A stretch of 64,000 bases of DNA from BOG-908 sp963692875 (GCA_965198755.1 OZ240673.1:4671853-4735852); one strand, 5' to 3'. Shown: positions 44,914-54,263, counted from the stretch's first letter. Notes: generated from the letters alone by a model not told the origin. Numbers and translations are program-made.

Positions 44914-46067
44914 TCGGCCGCCCTCGCCTCGGCGACTTCTTCAGCAACAGGCAAGAGCCCGGCCGGCCCGGTCTGCCGGTAATGTCGGTGACGATGAATG
45001 ACAGCCTCGTGCTCCGCGACGATCTCGATCGGCGCACTGAGTCCGCCCTACGGCCGGACCAGCACTTGCTGGTGAGAAAAGGCGACATTGCCTACAACAT
45101 GATGCGGATGTGGCAGGGTGCCTGTGGCTTGGCCACCGCTGATGGCGTTGTCAGCCCCGCCTATGTTGTTCTGGCTCCTAAGCCCGGGATCGATAGCCGC
45201 TTCGCGTATCATTGGTTCAAGTCGGCTCGGATGATTCACCTGTTCTGGGCATATTCCCACGGCCTTACGGAGGATCGTCTCCGTCTCTACTTCGACGAAT
45301 TCGCGGAAATTCCGACCATACCGCCGGAAATCGATGAGCAGCGTCGTGTTGTGGCCATTCTTGACGCGTGGGACCAGGCAATCCGCCAGACCGAGCGACT
45401 GATCGCAGCAAAACGACAGCATTGGCACGCTTTGATCGCCAAAATGAGCGCGAAGCAATGGGTGCCAGTCGCGTTAGGTTCGCTTGGCCGTTGGGTCGGA
45501 GGTGGAACGCCAAGTAAGGCAAATGACCGATATTGGAGCGACGGCACAATTCCCTGGGTGTCTCCCAAAGACATGATTGGATGGGAGATAAGCTCAGCGG
45601 AGGACCACATTACTGTCGATGCTGTAATAGGAAGTGCAACACAGTTGATTCCACAGGGATCGATTTTGGTTGTAGCACGAAGCGGTATTTTGCGAACACG
45701 CGTGCCCGTAGCCATTACCACCAGACAGGTTGCTATCAATCAGGATATTAAAGCTCTAATCCCAAATAACACTGGTTTTGGTTCATTGATAGCGGCGCTG
45801 TTGATTTCCGAAAGCGAACGACTACGGCAAGAGACAGTGAAGACTGGAACGACTGTAGAGAGCATCGATCTGGATGGCCTAAAAGCCTTCAAAATCCATC
45901 TTCCGAATTCCGGCGGCGATCTTTTGGCGGCAGAAGCTATAATTGTTGGCGGGCTCCGTGAGATCGACGCCCTTACTCAGCGGTTAAATTGTCTCTGCTC
46001 CCAGAAGCGCGGCTTGATGCAGAGGCTCCTCATGAGTGGCCCGACGCCGGGAGACAGCGGCGAATGA
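44910..46067 (+). CDS. hsdS: Type I restriction specificity subunit HsdS
   Basis: 385 residues with two target-recognition domains. TRD1 (about 1-150) includes HLLVRKGDIAYNMMRMWQG and YSHGLTEDRLRLYFDEF. The central helix is EQRRVVAILDAWDQAIRQTERLI. TRD2 (about 185-345) includes LGRWVGGGTPSKANDRYW and GTIPWVSPKDM, a typical S-subunit TRD start. The second helix is LREIDALTQRLN. TRD2 DNA (about 45,460-45,960) is clearly AT-richer than the rest, as expected after TRD exchange. ATGA overlaps join it to both neighbours. Confidence 0.94.
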   Translation: MIGRPRLGDFFSNRQEPGRPGLPVMSVTMNDSLVLRDDLDRRTESALRPDQHLLVRKGDIAYNMMRMWQGACGLATADGVVSPAYVVLAPKPGIDSRFAYHWFKSARMIHLFWAYSHGLTEDRLRLYFDEFAEIPTIPPEIDEQRRVVAILDAWDQAIRQTERLIAAKRQHWHALIAKMSAKQWVPVALGSLGRWVGGGTPSKANDRYWSDGTIPWVSPKDMIGWEISSAEDHITVDAVIGSATQLIPQGSILVVARSGILRTRVPVAITTRQVAINQDIKALIPNNTGFGSLIAALLISESERLRQETVKTGTTVESIDLDGLKAFKIHLPNSGGDLLAAEAIIVGGLREIDALTQRLNCLCSQKRGLMQRLLMSGPTPGDSGE

Positions 46068-46525
46068 AAGTCCTAGGCTTCCGAAGCGATCCGACCACGC
46101 CACGGTACGCTCTCGTGGATAGTACGACGACGCCTCTCACGCTTCTCAACGCGGACACGGAAAGCCGCCTGCGCTTTCCTGCTGACTGCAGTACCGAGGC
46201 CGCTCAGGTAACGTGGCTCTATCGTGAGTTCGAGCGGATCTTCCACACTCACCCCGATATCACCGGGGTGGTCATCAAGAAAGGCGAGTTCACGCAAGGC
46301 GACAACAACGCCAAGCGCGTTGCATCTTATCAGGAAGCGGCACTTCTCTTGTATTGCGGGCTTCACAACAAGCCGGTGGTCACGAAGATTTATGCCTCGC
46401 TGGCTACACGGAGCGCCCAAGTCAAAGACCACGCCATAGCGCGCGTCGGCCAGACGACCCGCTACTGGGATGGCAAGATGGCCGATGCGGTCATTGCCGC
46501 ATGGTGGGGAGCGACCAATCCATGA
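46064..46525 (+). CDS. Small RuvC/RNase H-like fold protein
   Basis: 153 residues. The N-terminus MKVLGFRSDPTTPRYALVD looks like the first beta-hairpin of an RNase H fold with a possible Asp. VVIKKGEFTQGDNN has a mid-chain glutamate and DGKMADAVIAAWW resembles the C-terminal RuvC motif, where a conserved Asp binds metal. It could be a Holliday-junction-type or DNA-nicking nuclease, or a catalytically dead relative. Family naming needs a profile search. ATG 46,064 overlaps the hsdS stop; the end overlaps the kinase start. Confidence 0.6.
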   Translation: MKVLGFRSDPTTPRYALVDSTTTPLTLLNADTESRLRFPADCSTEAAQVTWLYREFERIFHTHPDITGVVIKKGEFTQGDNNAKRVASYQEAALLLYCGLHNKPVVTKIYASLATRSAQVKDHAIARVGQTTRYWDGKMADAVIAAWWGATNP

Positions 46526-47601
46526 GCGGCATCGCCACCACACTCCCAATCGCCCCGGGAGCCTTGCTGCATAACAAATATGAACCGATGCAGATGATCG
46601 GCGGCGGCAATTTCGGCGAGGTGTGGTTGGCGAAAGACCATGCCGTAGATCACACATACGCCATCAAAATCCTGAAGCCAGGGGTCACCGTCGTCAATCA
46701 GTTGCGCGAGGCCCAGATCGGACACGCGTTCACCCACAACAATCTTGTCCGGGTTCATCAGGCCGATGTGCTCACCGACGGGCGAGTGATCATTGCGATG
46801 GATTTCCTGCCTGATGGGCCAATCACCACTCTCGCGAATCCGGCCAATTTTCTTCCCCTGCCGCTGGCGATAAAGGCAACCGTCGATACCCTTCAAGGGT
46901 TGGAGCATCTGCACGCCAGCAGCTTCTTTCACAACGATATCAAGCCGGAGAATATTCTCAGAGGTCAGGACGGCCAAGCCCGGCTCGGTGACTACGGAAT
47001 CGTGGGTATTTCCCAAAATGGTCAGCCCGTGCCCGCGCCGGCGCGCTACATCCTTCACGCTGCGCCCGAGACAACCGCGGGCAATGGAATTGAGGCACGC
47101 ACCGATATCCTACAAACCGGGCTAACCCTCTTTCGCCTGCTTGCTGGTCTCGGCGCCCTTCGGGCGAAGTTCAATTCTCTTGGCCAGGCCAACTATGAAG
47201 CCGCGCTCGCTGCGGGAACGCTGTTGGCTGCCTCTGACTTTCCTCCCTATATTCCAAATGCTGTCATCCGGGTGATTAAGAAGGCGATCGATCCAGACCC
47301 CGGCAAACGGTTCCAGTCAGCTTTGGAAATGCGACGCGCCCTGGAAAAGCTCGCCTTTCCTGGACATTGGACGGTCGATCCGGGCGGTGCCTTCATCGGC
47401 TTGGACAAGCGACACCAATTTCGGTTCGAGTCGATAGCAGCGGCTGGGACAAATGCATCTCTGCAGGCATTTAAGAGAAACCTGCATTCGAACCGGGAGA
47501 CGCGGGTTTCTGCGTTTACAAAATCGAACATGCCAGCAGCGGAAGCGAGGAAGCTCGAGGTCGCATTCATCCGAGCTGTAGTGGCTGGAAAAGTAGGATG
47601 A
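46522..47601 (+). CDS. Ser/Thr protein-kinase-like protein in the restriction operon
   Basis: 359 residues. The N-terminal 280 residues are a kinase fold: glycine loop GGGNFGEV (27-34), K49 in YAIKIL, HNDIKPEN at 137-144 and D157-Y-G159. The catalytic motif has Asn in place of the Arg of HRD and Tyr in place of Phe of DFG, but the catalytic Lys, Asp and metal-binding residues remain. The AAPE segment (APETTAG) follows. There is no membrane helix or sensor domain. The roughly 70 C-terminal residues are unknown. Kinases in defence loci can regulate or trigger effectors; that role here is inference. Confidence 0.85.
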   Translation: MSGIATTLPIAPGALLHNKYEPMQMIGGGNFGEVWLAKDHAVDHTYAIKILKPGVTVVNQLREAQIGHAFTHNNLVRVHQADVLTDGRVIIAMDFLPDGPITTLANPANFLPLPLAIKATVDTLQGLEHLHASSFFHNDIKPENILRGQDGQARLGDYGIVGISQNGQPVPAPARYILHAAPETTAGNGIEARTDILQTGLTLFRLLAGLGALRAKFNSLGQANYEAALAAGTLLAASDFPPYIPNAVIRVIKKAIDPDPGKRFQSALEMRRALEKLAFPGHWTVDPGGAFIGLDKRHQFRFESIAAAGTNASLQAFKRNLHSNRETRVSAFTKSNMPAAEARKLEVAFIRAVVAGKVG

Positions 47602-50600
47602 ACACATCACCCCAGTTCACAACATCCGAGGCCGGTGGCGCACAGCTTCAGGCACTCAACACGTTGATCAATTGCGGGTGGCGCTATGTCACGCGCGCCG
47701 AGGCTGATCAGTGGCGTGATGGACGGCGGGCGCTGCCGTTCCTTGAAACCCAGCTGCGGGCCGATCTGGCGCGGATCAATCGCATCTATCTCGACGAACG
47801 CGCCTACCCTTTCTCTGAGGCCAATATTGATGCCGCCGTCCGACGGTTGGCTGACCGCATTCCCGAGGGCGTGGTGCGTGCCAACGAGCGGATGACCGAT
47901 GACCTCATGCTCGGCATCGCTCTTCCACAAACCATCGGGGCAACGTCACGCGAATGGCCGTTCAAGTTCATTGACTGGTCGGATTGGCGGGCAAACACAT
48001 TTCAGGTCACCAGCGAATACACGGTAACCGAAGCGGGCGGGCCGACGATCCGTGTTGATCTTGTGCTATTCGTCAACGGCATCCCGCTTGGCGTGATCGA
48101 GGTGAAGGCCTCTCACGTATCGTCGGACCAGGGTGTCAGTCAGCAAATCCGGAATCAGAAAACCGGCGAGGGCGTGCCCGCGCTGTTCTATTCGGGGCAA
48201 CTCCTGCTCGCCGCCAACAGTCATGATCCTCGCTACGGCACCGTCGGCACGCCTCGGAAGCTGTGGAGCGCATGGAAGGAACGCGAGGATCCCGCCGACT
48301 TCGCCGTTGATGTCGTTAACAGGCCGCTAGATAGCGTCGAGAGCAAGCGGGTAGCGATCGATTTCGCGCCTTATATGAAGCGGCACAATGGACTGATGGA
48401 GGAGCACCGCTTCGTAACGCCACTCGACGAAACCATCGTTGGCCTCTGCCGGCCAGAACGCTTTATGCGGTTGGTGCGCCGCTACATGTTGTTCGATGGC
48501 ACGCAGAAGAAGGTCGCCCGCTATCAGCAAATTGCGACCATCGAATCCCTTCTGAAGCGAACCGAAGAACGTGACGAGACCGGTAAGCGAAGGGGGGGCG
48601 TCGTCTGGCACACCCAAGGCTCCGGCAAGAGCCTGACGATGGTGATGCTGGCCAAGGCGATCGCGATGAAAGACCCGCTCGCGCGCATTTTGATCGTGAC
48701 CGATAGAACTGACCTGGATGACCAAATCTCCAAGACTTTTCGCGCGACAGGCCAGGAGCCGAAACGGGCGGCGACCGGAGAGAATCTCCTTGCGCTGATC
48801 GAGGAGAAGACGCCGGTTGTCACGACGCTGATCCACAAATTCCGTGCCGGGCTAAACAAGCGGCGTGTCGTTGATCGGTCATCTGACATCTTCGTCCTGG
48901 TCGATGAAAGCCATCGCAGCCAGTACGGAAACCTGGACAGTCTTCACGCACGGATGCGGGAGGTGCTCCCCAACGCGTGCTTTATTGCCTTCACGGGCAC
49001 GCCGATTGCCAAGAAGGAAAAGAGCACCTTCGCGAAATTCGGCGATCTGGTGCAGCCATCCTATTCGATGCGCGATGCCGTCAGCGACAAAGCCGTCGTG
49101 CCTCTGCTCTATGAAGGCCGTGAGGTTGTGACGGATGTGGACGAAGGCCAGATCGACCGCTGGTTTGAGGTCCACACCCGCGGACTGTCCGACAAGCAGA
49201 AGGCGGACCTGAAGCGCAAGATGAGCCGGGCGCGCGAAATCGAGGGCATTGAGTCACGGCTCCAATCGATCGCCTTCGATGTGGGTCAGCACTTCTCAAA
49301 CAACTTCAAATGGACGGGGCTAAAGGGCCAGCTTGCGGCTCCGTCCAAGCGGGCGGCGATCCAGCTTAAAAAACTCTTCGACAGCTTCGGCATGGTGACG
49401 GCAGAGGTAATTATTTCTGCCCCTGAGATGCGGGAGAGTGAAGACGAAGTCGATGAATCCGACGACGATGTTGTCCGCGCATTCTGGCGCAAGATGATGG
49501 CCCGCTATGGCGGGGAGGATGCTTACAACAAGACCATCGTGGAGCAGTTCAAGGGCCCAGGCGAGCCCGACATCATCATTGTCGTGGACAAGCTTCTTAC
49601 TGGCTTCGATGCGCCCCGAAACACGGTTCTATACATTGCACGTCGTCTCAAGGAGCACGGGCTGCTGCAGGCCATCGCTCGCGTGAACCGGGTCTTCGAT
49701 GAAGAGGGGGCACCGGACAAGCCGTTTGGATTCATTATTGACTACACAGGGGTGCTGAAGAACCTCGGCGCGGCCCTTGCGAGCTACGACGCCCTTCAAG
49801 GCTTCAGCGAAGAGGACATCGCGCGCAGCGTCGTGGCCATCCGCGATGAGGCGAACAAGGTGCCCGGTGCCCATGCGGCACTCCTGGACGTGTTCAAGTC
49901 GGTCTCAAACACTTTCGACGCGGAGGCCTATGCGCGCCTCCTCGCTGACGAAGAGGTGCGTGCGGAATTCTATCGCCGCCTGGCGGAGTTCACTCGCACG
50001 TTTACAGTCGCTCTGGCGTCTCCGAGCTTTGTGGAAAGTACGAAGCCCGAGCTGCTCAAGCGCTGGAAGGACGATCTCGGCCGCTTCACGTCGTTGCGCG
50101 CTTCGGTAAGCCTTCGCTATGCGGAGAGGGTCGATTGGCGCGACTTTGAAAAGCGCATTCGGCAATTGCTCGATCGTCACGTCGTTGCCCGGGATGTTGT
50201 GCGTCTGGTGGAGCCGTTGAATATTTTTGACGACATCGCGATTGAAGCCCGACGGGAAGAAAAGTCTGAAAGCGAAGCCTCAATTGCGGATACGATCGCG
50301 CACCAGCTAACCCGGTCGATCGAAGAAAAATGGGATGAAGACCCAATCTTCTTCGAAAAATTCTCGAAACTCATCCGCGACACCATAGCGGATTTCCATA
50401 ACGGACGGATTAGCGAGATGGCCTACCTCTCGAAGGTCCGCGACTTGCGCGAAAAGGTGCAGCAGCGCCGAGACGACACAGACCCGACGCCTACACGCCT
50501 TCGCGACGATAGCCATGCCCAAGCATTCTGGGGACTAGCACGGCGCAATCTTGAAAAGGCGGGGATTGCTGATACTGAACTCGCCGCAGACATAGCCCTG

Positions 50601-50801
50601 AAGGTCAGTGGGATTGTTCAGTCCAGGTGCAAAGTAGGCTGGCAGCATGATCGCGACATCGAGAACCTTATCAGGAACGACATTGACGACTTTTTCTTCG
50701 AGGACCTGCTGGGTCGGCGGGAGCTTTTGATTGACCCATCCGTTCTTGACGCGGTTGTCGATGATGTCCTTGCGTCTGCAAGAGTGCGACTGGCCCAATG
50801 A
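47598..50801 (+). CDS. hsdR: Type I restriction endonuclease/translocase subunit HsdR
   Basis: 1,067 residues, normal length. The N-terminal nuclease domain has D154 and E168-V-K170 in VDLVLFVNGIPLGVIEVKAS (PD-ExK type). The SF2 motor has Walker A HTQGSGKS at 338-345, TDRTDLDDQI (Ia), DESH at 436-439, FTGTPI (III) and later QAIARVNRVFDE (VI). A C-terminal helical domain binds HsdM/S. It moves DNA past the complex and cuts unmodified DNA away from the site. It overlaps the kinase before and the metallopeptidase after. Confidence 0.97.
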   Translation: MNTSPQFTTSEAGGAQLQALNTLINCGWRYVTRAEADQWRDGRRALPFLETQLRADLARINRIYLDERAYPFSEANIDAAVRRLADRIPEGVVRANERMTDDLMLGIALPQTIGATSREWPFKFIDWSDWRANTFQVTSEYTVTEAGGPTIRVDLVLFVNGIPLGVIEVKASHVSSDQGVSQQIRNQKTGEGVPALFYSGQLLLAANSHDPRYGTVGTPRKLWSAWKEREDPADFAVDVVNRPLDSVESKRVAIDFAPYMKRHNGLMEEHRFVTPLDETIVGLCRPERFMRLVRRYMLFDGTQKKVARYQQIATIESLLKRTEERDETGKRRGGVVWHTQGSGKSLTMVMLAKAIAMKDPLARILIVTDRTDLDDQISKTFRATGQEPKRAATGENLLALIEEKTPVVTTLIHKFRAGLNKRRVVDRSSDIFVLVDESHRSQYGNLDSLHARMREVLPNACFIAFTGTPIAKKEKSTFAKFGDLVQPSYSMRDAVSDKAVVPLLYEGREVVTDVDEGQIDRWFEVHTRGLSDKQKADLKRKMSRAREIEGIESRLQSIAFDVGQHFSNNFKWTGLKGQLAAPSKRAAIQLKKLFDSFGMVTAEVIISAPEMRESEDEVDESDDDVVRAFWRKMMARYGGEDAYNKTIVEQFKGPGEPDIIIVVDKLLTGFDAPRNTVLYIARRLKEHGLLQAIARVNRVFDEEGAPDKPFGFIIDYTGVLKNLGAALASYDALQGFSEEDIARSVVAIRDEANKVPGAHAALLDVFKSVSNTFDAEAYARLLADEEVRAEFYRRLAEFTRTFTVALASPSFVESTKPELLKRWKDDLGRFTSLRASVSLRYAERVDWRDFEKRIRQLLDRHVVARDVVRLVEPLNIFDDIAIEARREEKSESEASIADTIAHQLTRSIEEKWDEDPIFFEKFSKLIRDTIADFHNGRISEMAYLSKVRDLREKVQQRRDDTDPTPTRLRDDSHAQAFWGLARRNLEKAGIADTELAADIALKVSGIVQSRCKVGWQHDRDIENLIRNDIDDFFFEDLLGRRELLIDPSVLDAVVDDVLASARVRLAQ

Positions 50802-51535
50802 TGTCATACGAACCAAATTCTGCCGTTTCCGAACAAATCGAGGTTGGATGGGGAAAACGGCGAACGCTGGCGACTCTACAGCGAACGAACCGGCGCGTGT
50901 TGCGCATCGAGGTTCGTCCGTCGGGCGCCGTCTTCGTGTTCGCGCCTTCCGGCGAGGACCTCGGCGCGGTCCAGGATCGCGTTAAGAGAAAGGGCGAATG
51001 GATTTTTCGAGAAATTGATCGGGTCGCCAGCCGCCCGTCGGTGACGCCAGAGCGCCATTTTATATCCGGCGAAACTCACCTTCTGCTCGGAAAACAGTAT
51101 CGGCTTTCGATTGAGGAAGGTGATGATCCTCAAGTGCAGATTGAAGGTTCTCGGCTAAAGGTACTGGTGCGCCGGCTAGATGATCAAGCTCACTGCCGCA
51201 GACTCCTAACGTCATTTTATGCCATAACAGCGCGCAAGGTATTTCGTGAACGGCTGGATGAGAATGCTCCCCCTTTCGTCCGGAAAGGCCTGCGGAGGCC
51301 TGCACTCATCGTCCGAAGTATGTCGAAGCGGTGGGGCAGTTATACTTCCAACGGAAGAATAGTGTTGAATTCGGATCTGGTGCGCGCAAGTCCGATGTTG
51401 ATCGACTATGTAATTTGTCACGAGCTTGCGCATGCGTTTTTTCCGCACCATGGCAAAGAATGGCAAAATTTGTTGAGCATGGTTATGCCCGATTGGCAAG
51501 TAAGAAAGGCCCGTTTAGAAGAGTTCTTGCGTTGA
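50798..51535 (+). CDS. YgjP-type (M48/WLM-like) zinc metallopeptidase
   Basis: 245 residues. HELAH at 208-212 in VICHELAHAFFPHHGKEW supplies two zinc-binding histidines and the catalytic glutamate; H217/H218 and the following E are the third-ligand candidates. An N-terminal DUF45 body with SKRWGSYTSNGRIVLNSDLV is typical. YgjP homologues are common last genes of type I restriction operons, where the role is not settled. ATG 50,798 overlaps the hsdR stop. The gene ends the operon; no convincing terminator follows. Confidence 0.86.
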   Translation: MMSYEPNSAVSEQIEVGWGKRRTLATLQRTNRRVLRIEVRPSGAVFVFAPSGEDLGAVQDRVKRKGEWIFREIDRVASRPSVTPERHFISGETHLLLGKQYRLSIEEGDDPQVQIEGSRLKVLVRRLDDQAHCRRLLTSFYAITARKVFRERLDENAPPFVRKGLRRPALIVRSMSKRWGSYTSNGRIVLNSDLVRASPMLIDYVICHELAHAFFPHHGKEWQNLLSMVMPDWQVRKARLEEFLR

Positions 51536-51968
51536 AGTGCTTGGGCATTTTCTGGTGTCTATCGGATTCGACAATCGAAAGCAGCAAATCTCGCAACTGT
51601 GCCGGCCTCAATGGTAACCCCCTCGGGCGGGGTTCATCCAGGGCCAGACCCGCATCCAGATTCTTGACAGAAGCGCCCCCGGTTCCGACATCCAGGGCTT
51701 GGATGGTGGACGGCGTCGCCCTGCGACGATGCCACTTGGCGAATGAGTTGCACCGGCACCAGGTGCGGTTCGCGCAGGAGACCAGCCATGGGGGACAGCG
51801 GGCACGCGAACACTGCAACTGACTGAGCCGGGCGACCGAACGAAAGGGTCGTCACATGATTGGCACAGATCGAGGCTTATCCTCTCACCGTTTCCGACCT
51901 GCTCCAGCCAGAAATTCTGCAAATGGCGGGCGCCCAGTGGCTGGATTGCCGGCCCAGGGAGCGCGCTG
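51536..51968. other. Gene-less stretch after the operon
   Basis: About 430 bases between the metallopeptidase and the LysR gene. Several overlapping short frames exist on both strands, none with a recognisable motif or ribosome-binding site. It should hold the 3' end of the operon transcript and the LysR promoter; neither is clear. Confidence 0.4.
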
Positions 51969-52859
51969 ATGATGGACATCGTCGACCTGAGATATCTGGC
52001 CGCGGCTGCCAACGCCGGTAATTTCGGCCGGGCCGCGAAGTCGCTCGGCCTTGATACCTCGACGATCAGCCGCCGCATCGGCCGGCTCGAGGACGAATTG
52101 GGATTTGCCCTGTTCGAGCGGGCGAAGAGCGGCGTGCATCTCACGGCGGGCGGCCAATCGCTGATGGGGCATGTGAATCGTACCTTGGCTGAATTCGACG
52201 CCGTGGTCCGGGCGGCCGGCGAGACGGGTTCAGGACAAATCGGCGCGATCCGGCTCGGCGTGCGGCTGCCACCCGTCGGTGAGCCGCTGGTCAGCCTGCT
52301 GGCGGGCTGGCGGGAGCGGCACCCCAATGTCGCGCTGACCATCGCCGAGATGACCGAGCCGGCCATGGCCAAAGCGTTGGAACTCCGCCGGCTGGATGTC
52401 GGACTGATCACCAGCTTCACGCCCTGCAGTAGCGCGGCAAGCATTCCGCTCTATGTCGAGCGCCTCGTCGCGGCACTACCGCACGACCACGCTCTGGCGG
52501 CGCGTAAGTCCGTGGACTGGGCCGATCTCCGGGACGAGGACATCCTGATTCAGGAATGGGACGAGAGCCAGGCGACGCGGGAACTCTATGCGTCGCTCCT
52601 GGGCCAGAGCGTCCGGTTCTCCGCGCACGCCGCGAGCAAGCAGAGTGTCTTCGCGCTCGTCGCCTCGGGGTTCGGCGTCACGCTGGCGACCGAGAGCCAG
52701 GCCGCGGTTACCGTGCCGGGCGTGGTATTCCGCCCGATCGCCGAGACGAATGCTCGCTTGCAGATCGAGCTGGTCTGGCGACCCGAGCTGGAGGATGCGG
52801 CCGTCGGCCGCTTTGTCGCCTACCTGCGCGACGAGACCCGTTCACGGCGCCTTGTCTGA
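51969..52859 (+). CDS. LysR-family transcriptional regulator
   Basis: 296 residues. The N-terminal winged helix (about 1-60) has LRYLAAAANAGNFGRAAKSL and STISRRIGRLEDELGFALFER. The C-terminal periplasmic-binding-like effector domain follows. A LysR gene next to trbI/DUF2274 is a standing feature of related conjugative clusters, so it may control transfer genes. The ligand is unknown. It is convergent with DUF2274 and overlaps its end by 18 bases. Confidence 0.93.
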   Translation: MMDIVDLRYLAAAANAGNFGRAAKSLGLDTSTISRRIGRLEDELGFALFERAKSGVHLTAGGQSLMGHVNRTLAEFDAVVRAAGETGSGQIGAIRLGVRLPPVGEPLVSLLAGWRERHPNVALTIAEMTEPAMAKALELRRLDVGLITSFTPCSSAASIPLYVERLVAALPHDHALAARKSVDWADLRDEDILIQEWDESQATRELYASLLGQSVRFSAHAASKQSVFALVASGFGVTLATESQAAVTVPGVVFRPIAETNARLQIELVWRPELEDAAVGRFVAYLRDETRSRRLV

Positions 52860-53081
52860 CGCCGGCGCCGGCCGCCGGAGCTTCGCGAAGGCTCGATCCG
52901 TCGCCATGAAGCGGGCGATCATCGGGGCGATCAGCTTCGCCGGCTCGGGTGCGCCCTGACCGGTCTCGCGTGCCAGCACATGGCCGTAGGCGACGAGATC
53001 TCGATGGATGGCCGCCGGCAGTTCGACGGTGAGCTTCACCGGCTTGTCGTCATCAATGGCGCCGAGCTTCAACTTGGCCAT
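52842..53081 (-). CDS. DUF2274-domain protein of the trb cluster
   Basis: 79 residues. KLKLGAIDDDKPVKLTVELP then HRDLVAYGHVLARETGQ is the DUF2274 pattern, a small basic protein that follows trbI in this type of conjugation cluster. The function is unknown; the beta-strand then helix layout is reminiscent of ribbon-helix-helix proteins. It begins 9 bases after the trbI stop and is probably the last gene of the transfer operon. Confidence 0.82.
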   Translation of the reverse strand: MAKLKLGAIDDDKPVKLTVELPAAIHRDLVAYGHVLARETGQGAPEPAKLIAPMIARFMATDRAFAKLRRPAPASDKAP

Positions 53082-53090
53082 GGTCAGTCC

Positions 53091-54263
53091 TCAGCTCTGA
53101 TAGGGTTCGAGAACGAGGTCGTGGGTTACCAACACCCGCACCGGAAAGCCCGGCCGGATGGTGATGGTCGGTTGCACGTTCAGTGATCGGCCGACCACTT
53201 GCTCGCCGACCTGGCTGAAGCTCTGCGAGGCGCCTTGGCGAATGGCCTGGACGAGGGAGTTTTCGGTGTCGCTGGTGCCGGCCTCGGAGCCGACGCTGAG
53301 CAGGGTCGAGAGGATCGTGGCCTTGAACAGCATGCCCCAGTGGTTGTCGACCTGATCCTCGAGGCCGGCATAGCCCTCCGGGTCGGCGCCGGGCTGGCGC
53401 TCAAGAACGATCGAGCGGCCGTTCGGCATGATGAGGCGGTTCCAGACCAGCAGCGCCCGGGATTGGCCGAAGGCAACCTGGGCGTCGTATTGGCCGACAA
53501 GCCTGGCGCCCTGCGGGATCAGCAGAATGCGGCCGGTCGGGCTGTCATAGACGTTCTCGGTGACCTGCGCGGTGACCTGGCCGGGCAGATCGGAGCGCAG
53601 CCCGGTCAGCAGCGATGCGGCGATAACCGCGCCGGCCTGGAGGATATTGGTGCTGGCCGGCGCCTCGACGCGATCCGGGCTTACCGTCCGCCGATCGACG
53701 TCGCCGTTCAGGAAGGCCAGCTTGTGGTCCTGGGAGGTCAGGCCAGGCGACCCTGCACCGTTGGGCACGGCGCCGGGCAGTGCAGCCGCCGCCGGAATGA
53801 CGGCGGAGACGGTTTGCCCGGCATTGGTGGTCGCGAACAAATGGCTGGTTCGCGCGGCCTCCTGCTCTTGGGCGATACGCTGCTGCTCTGGGCTCGGTCC
53901 CGCCGCAGGCTGGGGCATCCCTGGCGCGACGGTGCCGGCATTCACCATGGGCCTGCCGAGGTCACCCGGCAGCGGCGGCCCGAGCTGCGGCGCGTTGTGC
54001 GGCAGCCCGGTGTAGTCGCGTGGCAAGTTGGCCAGCCCATCCGGCGTCGTGCGGTTGCTGGTGTTGTAGAGTTCTGACCCGCCGGTCTGATGCTGCGGTC
54101 GAAGCGCGAAGAATAGCGCGCCGCCGATCCCGATCGCGGCCACCGTGCCCAGGCCCAGCAGCACCTTGCGCGACAGACGGGTAACCGGCGCGCGGCTCGG
54201 GCGCAGGCGCATCTCGAGCGCCGGCCGCCCGTCTCCGCTCGCATCGTTGGCGCCGTCGGTCAC
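53091..54263 (-). CDS. trbI: TrbI, VirB10-like type IV secretion core protein
   Basis: 390 residues. A membrane helix at about 34-53 is followed by a Pro/Gln-rich periplasmic linker and the VirB10 beta-barrel domain (about 185-385) with LLIPQGARLVGQYDAQVAFGQSR cited in part and VLVTHDLVLEPY at the end. It spans the envelope and links the inner-membrane ATPases to the outer-membrane pore with TrbG. Its ATG overlaps the trbG stop. Confidence 0.95.
   Translation of the reverse strand: MTDGANDASGDGRPALEMRLRPSRAPVTRLSRKVLLGLGTVAAIGIGGALFFALRPQHQTGGSELYNTSNRTTPDGLANLPRDYTGLPHNAPQLGPPLPGDLGRPMVNAGTVAPGMPQPAAGPSPEQQRIAQEQEAARTSHLFATTNAGQTVSAVIPAAAALPGAVPNGAGSPGLTSQDHKLAFLNGDVDRRTVSPDRVEAPASTNILQAGAVIAASLLTGLRSDLPGQVTAQVTENVYDSPTGRILLIPQGARLVGQYDAQVAFGQSRALLVWNRLIMPNGRSIVLERQPGADPEGYAGLEDQVDNHWGMLFKATILSTLLSVGSEAGTSDTENSLVQAIRQGASQSFSQVGEQVVGRSLNVQPTITIRPGFPVRVLVTHDLVLEPYQS

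Noticed and set aside
51483..51855. Short frames after the metallopeptidase as a transposase remnant or small gene
   Set aside because: No recognisable motif, no ribosome-binding site, and overlapping frames on both strands of similar quality.
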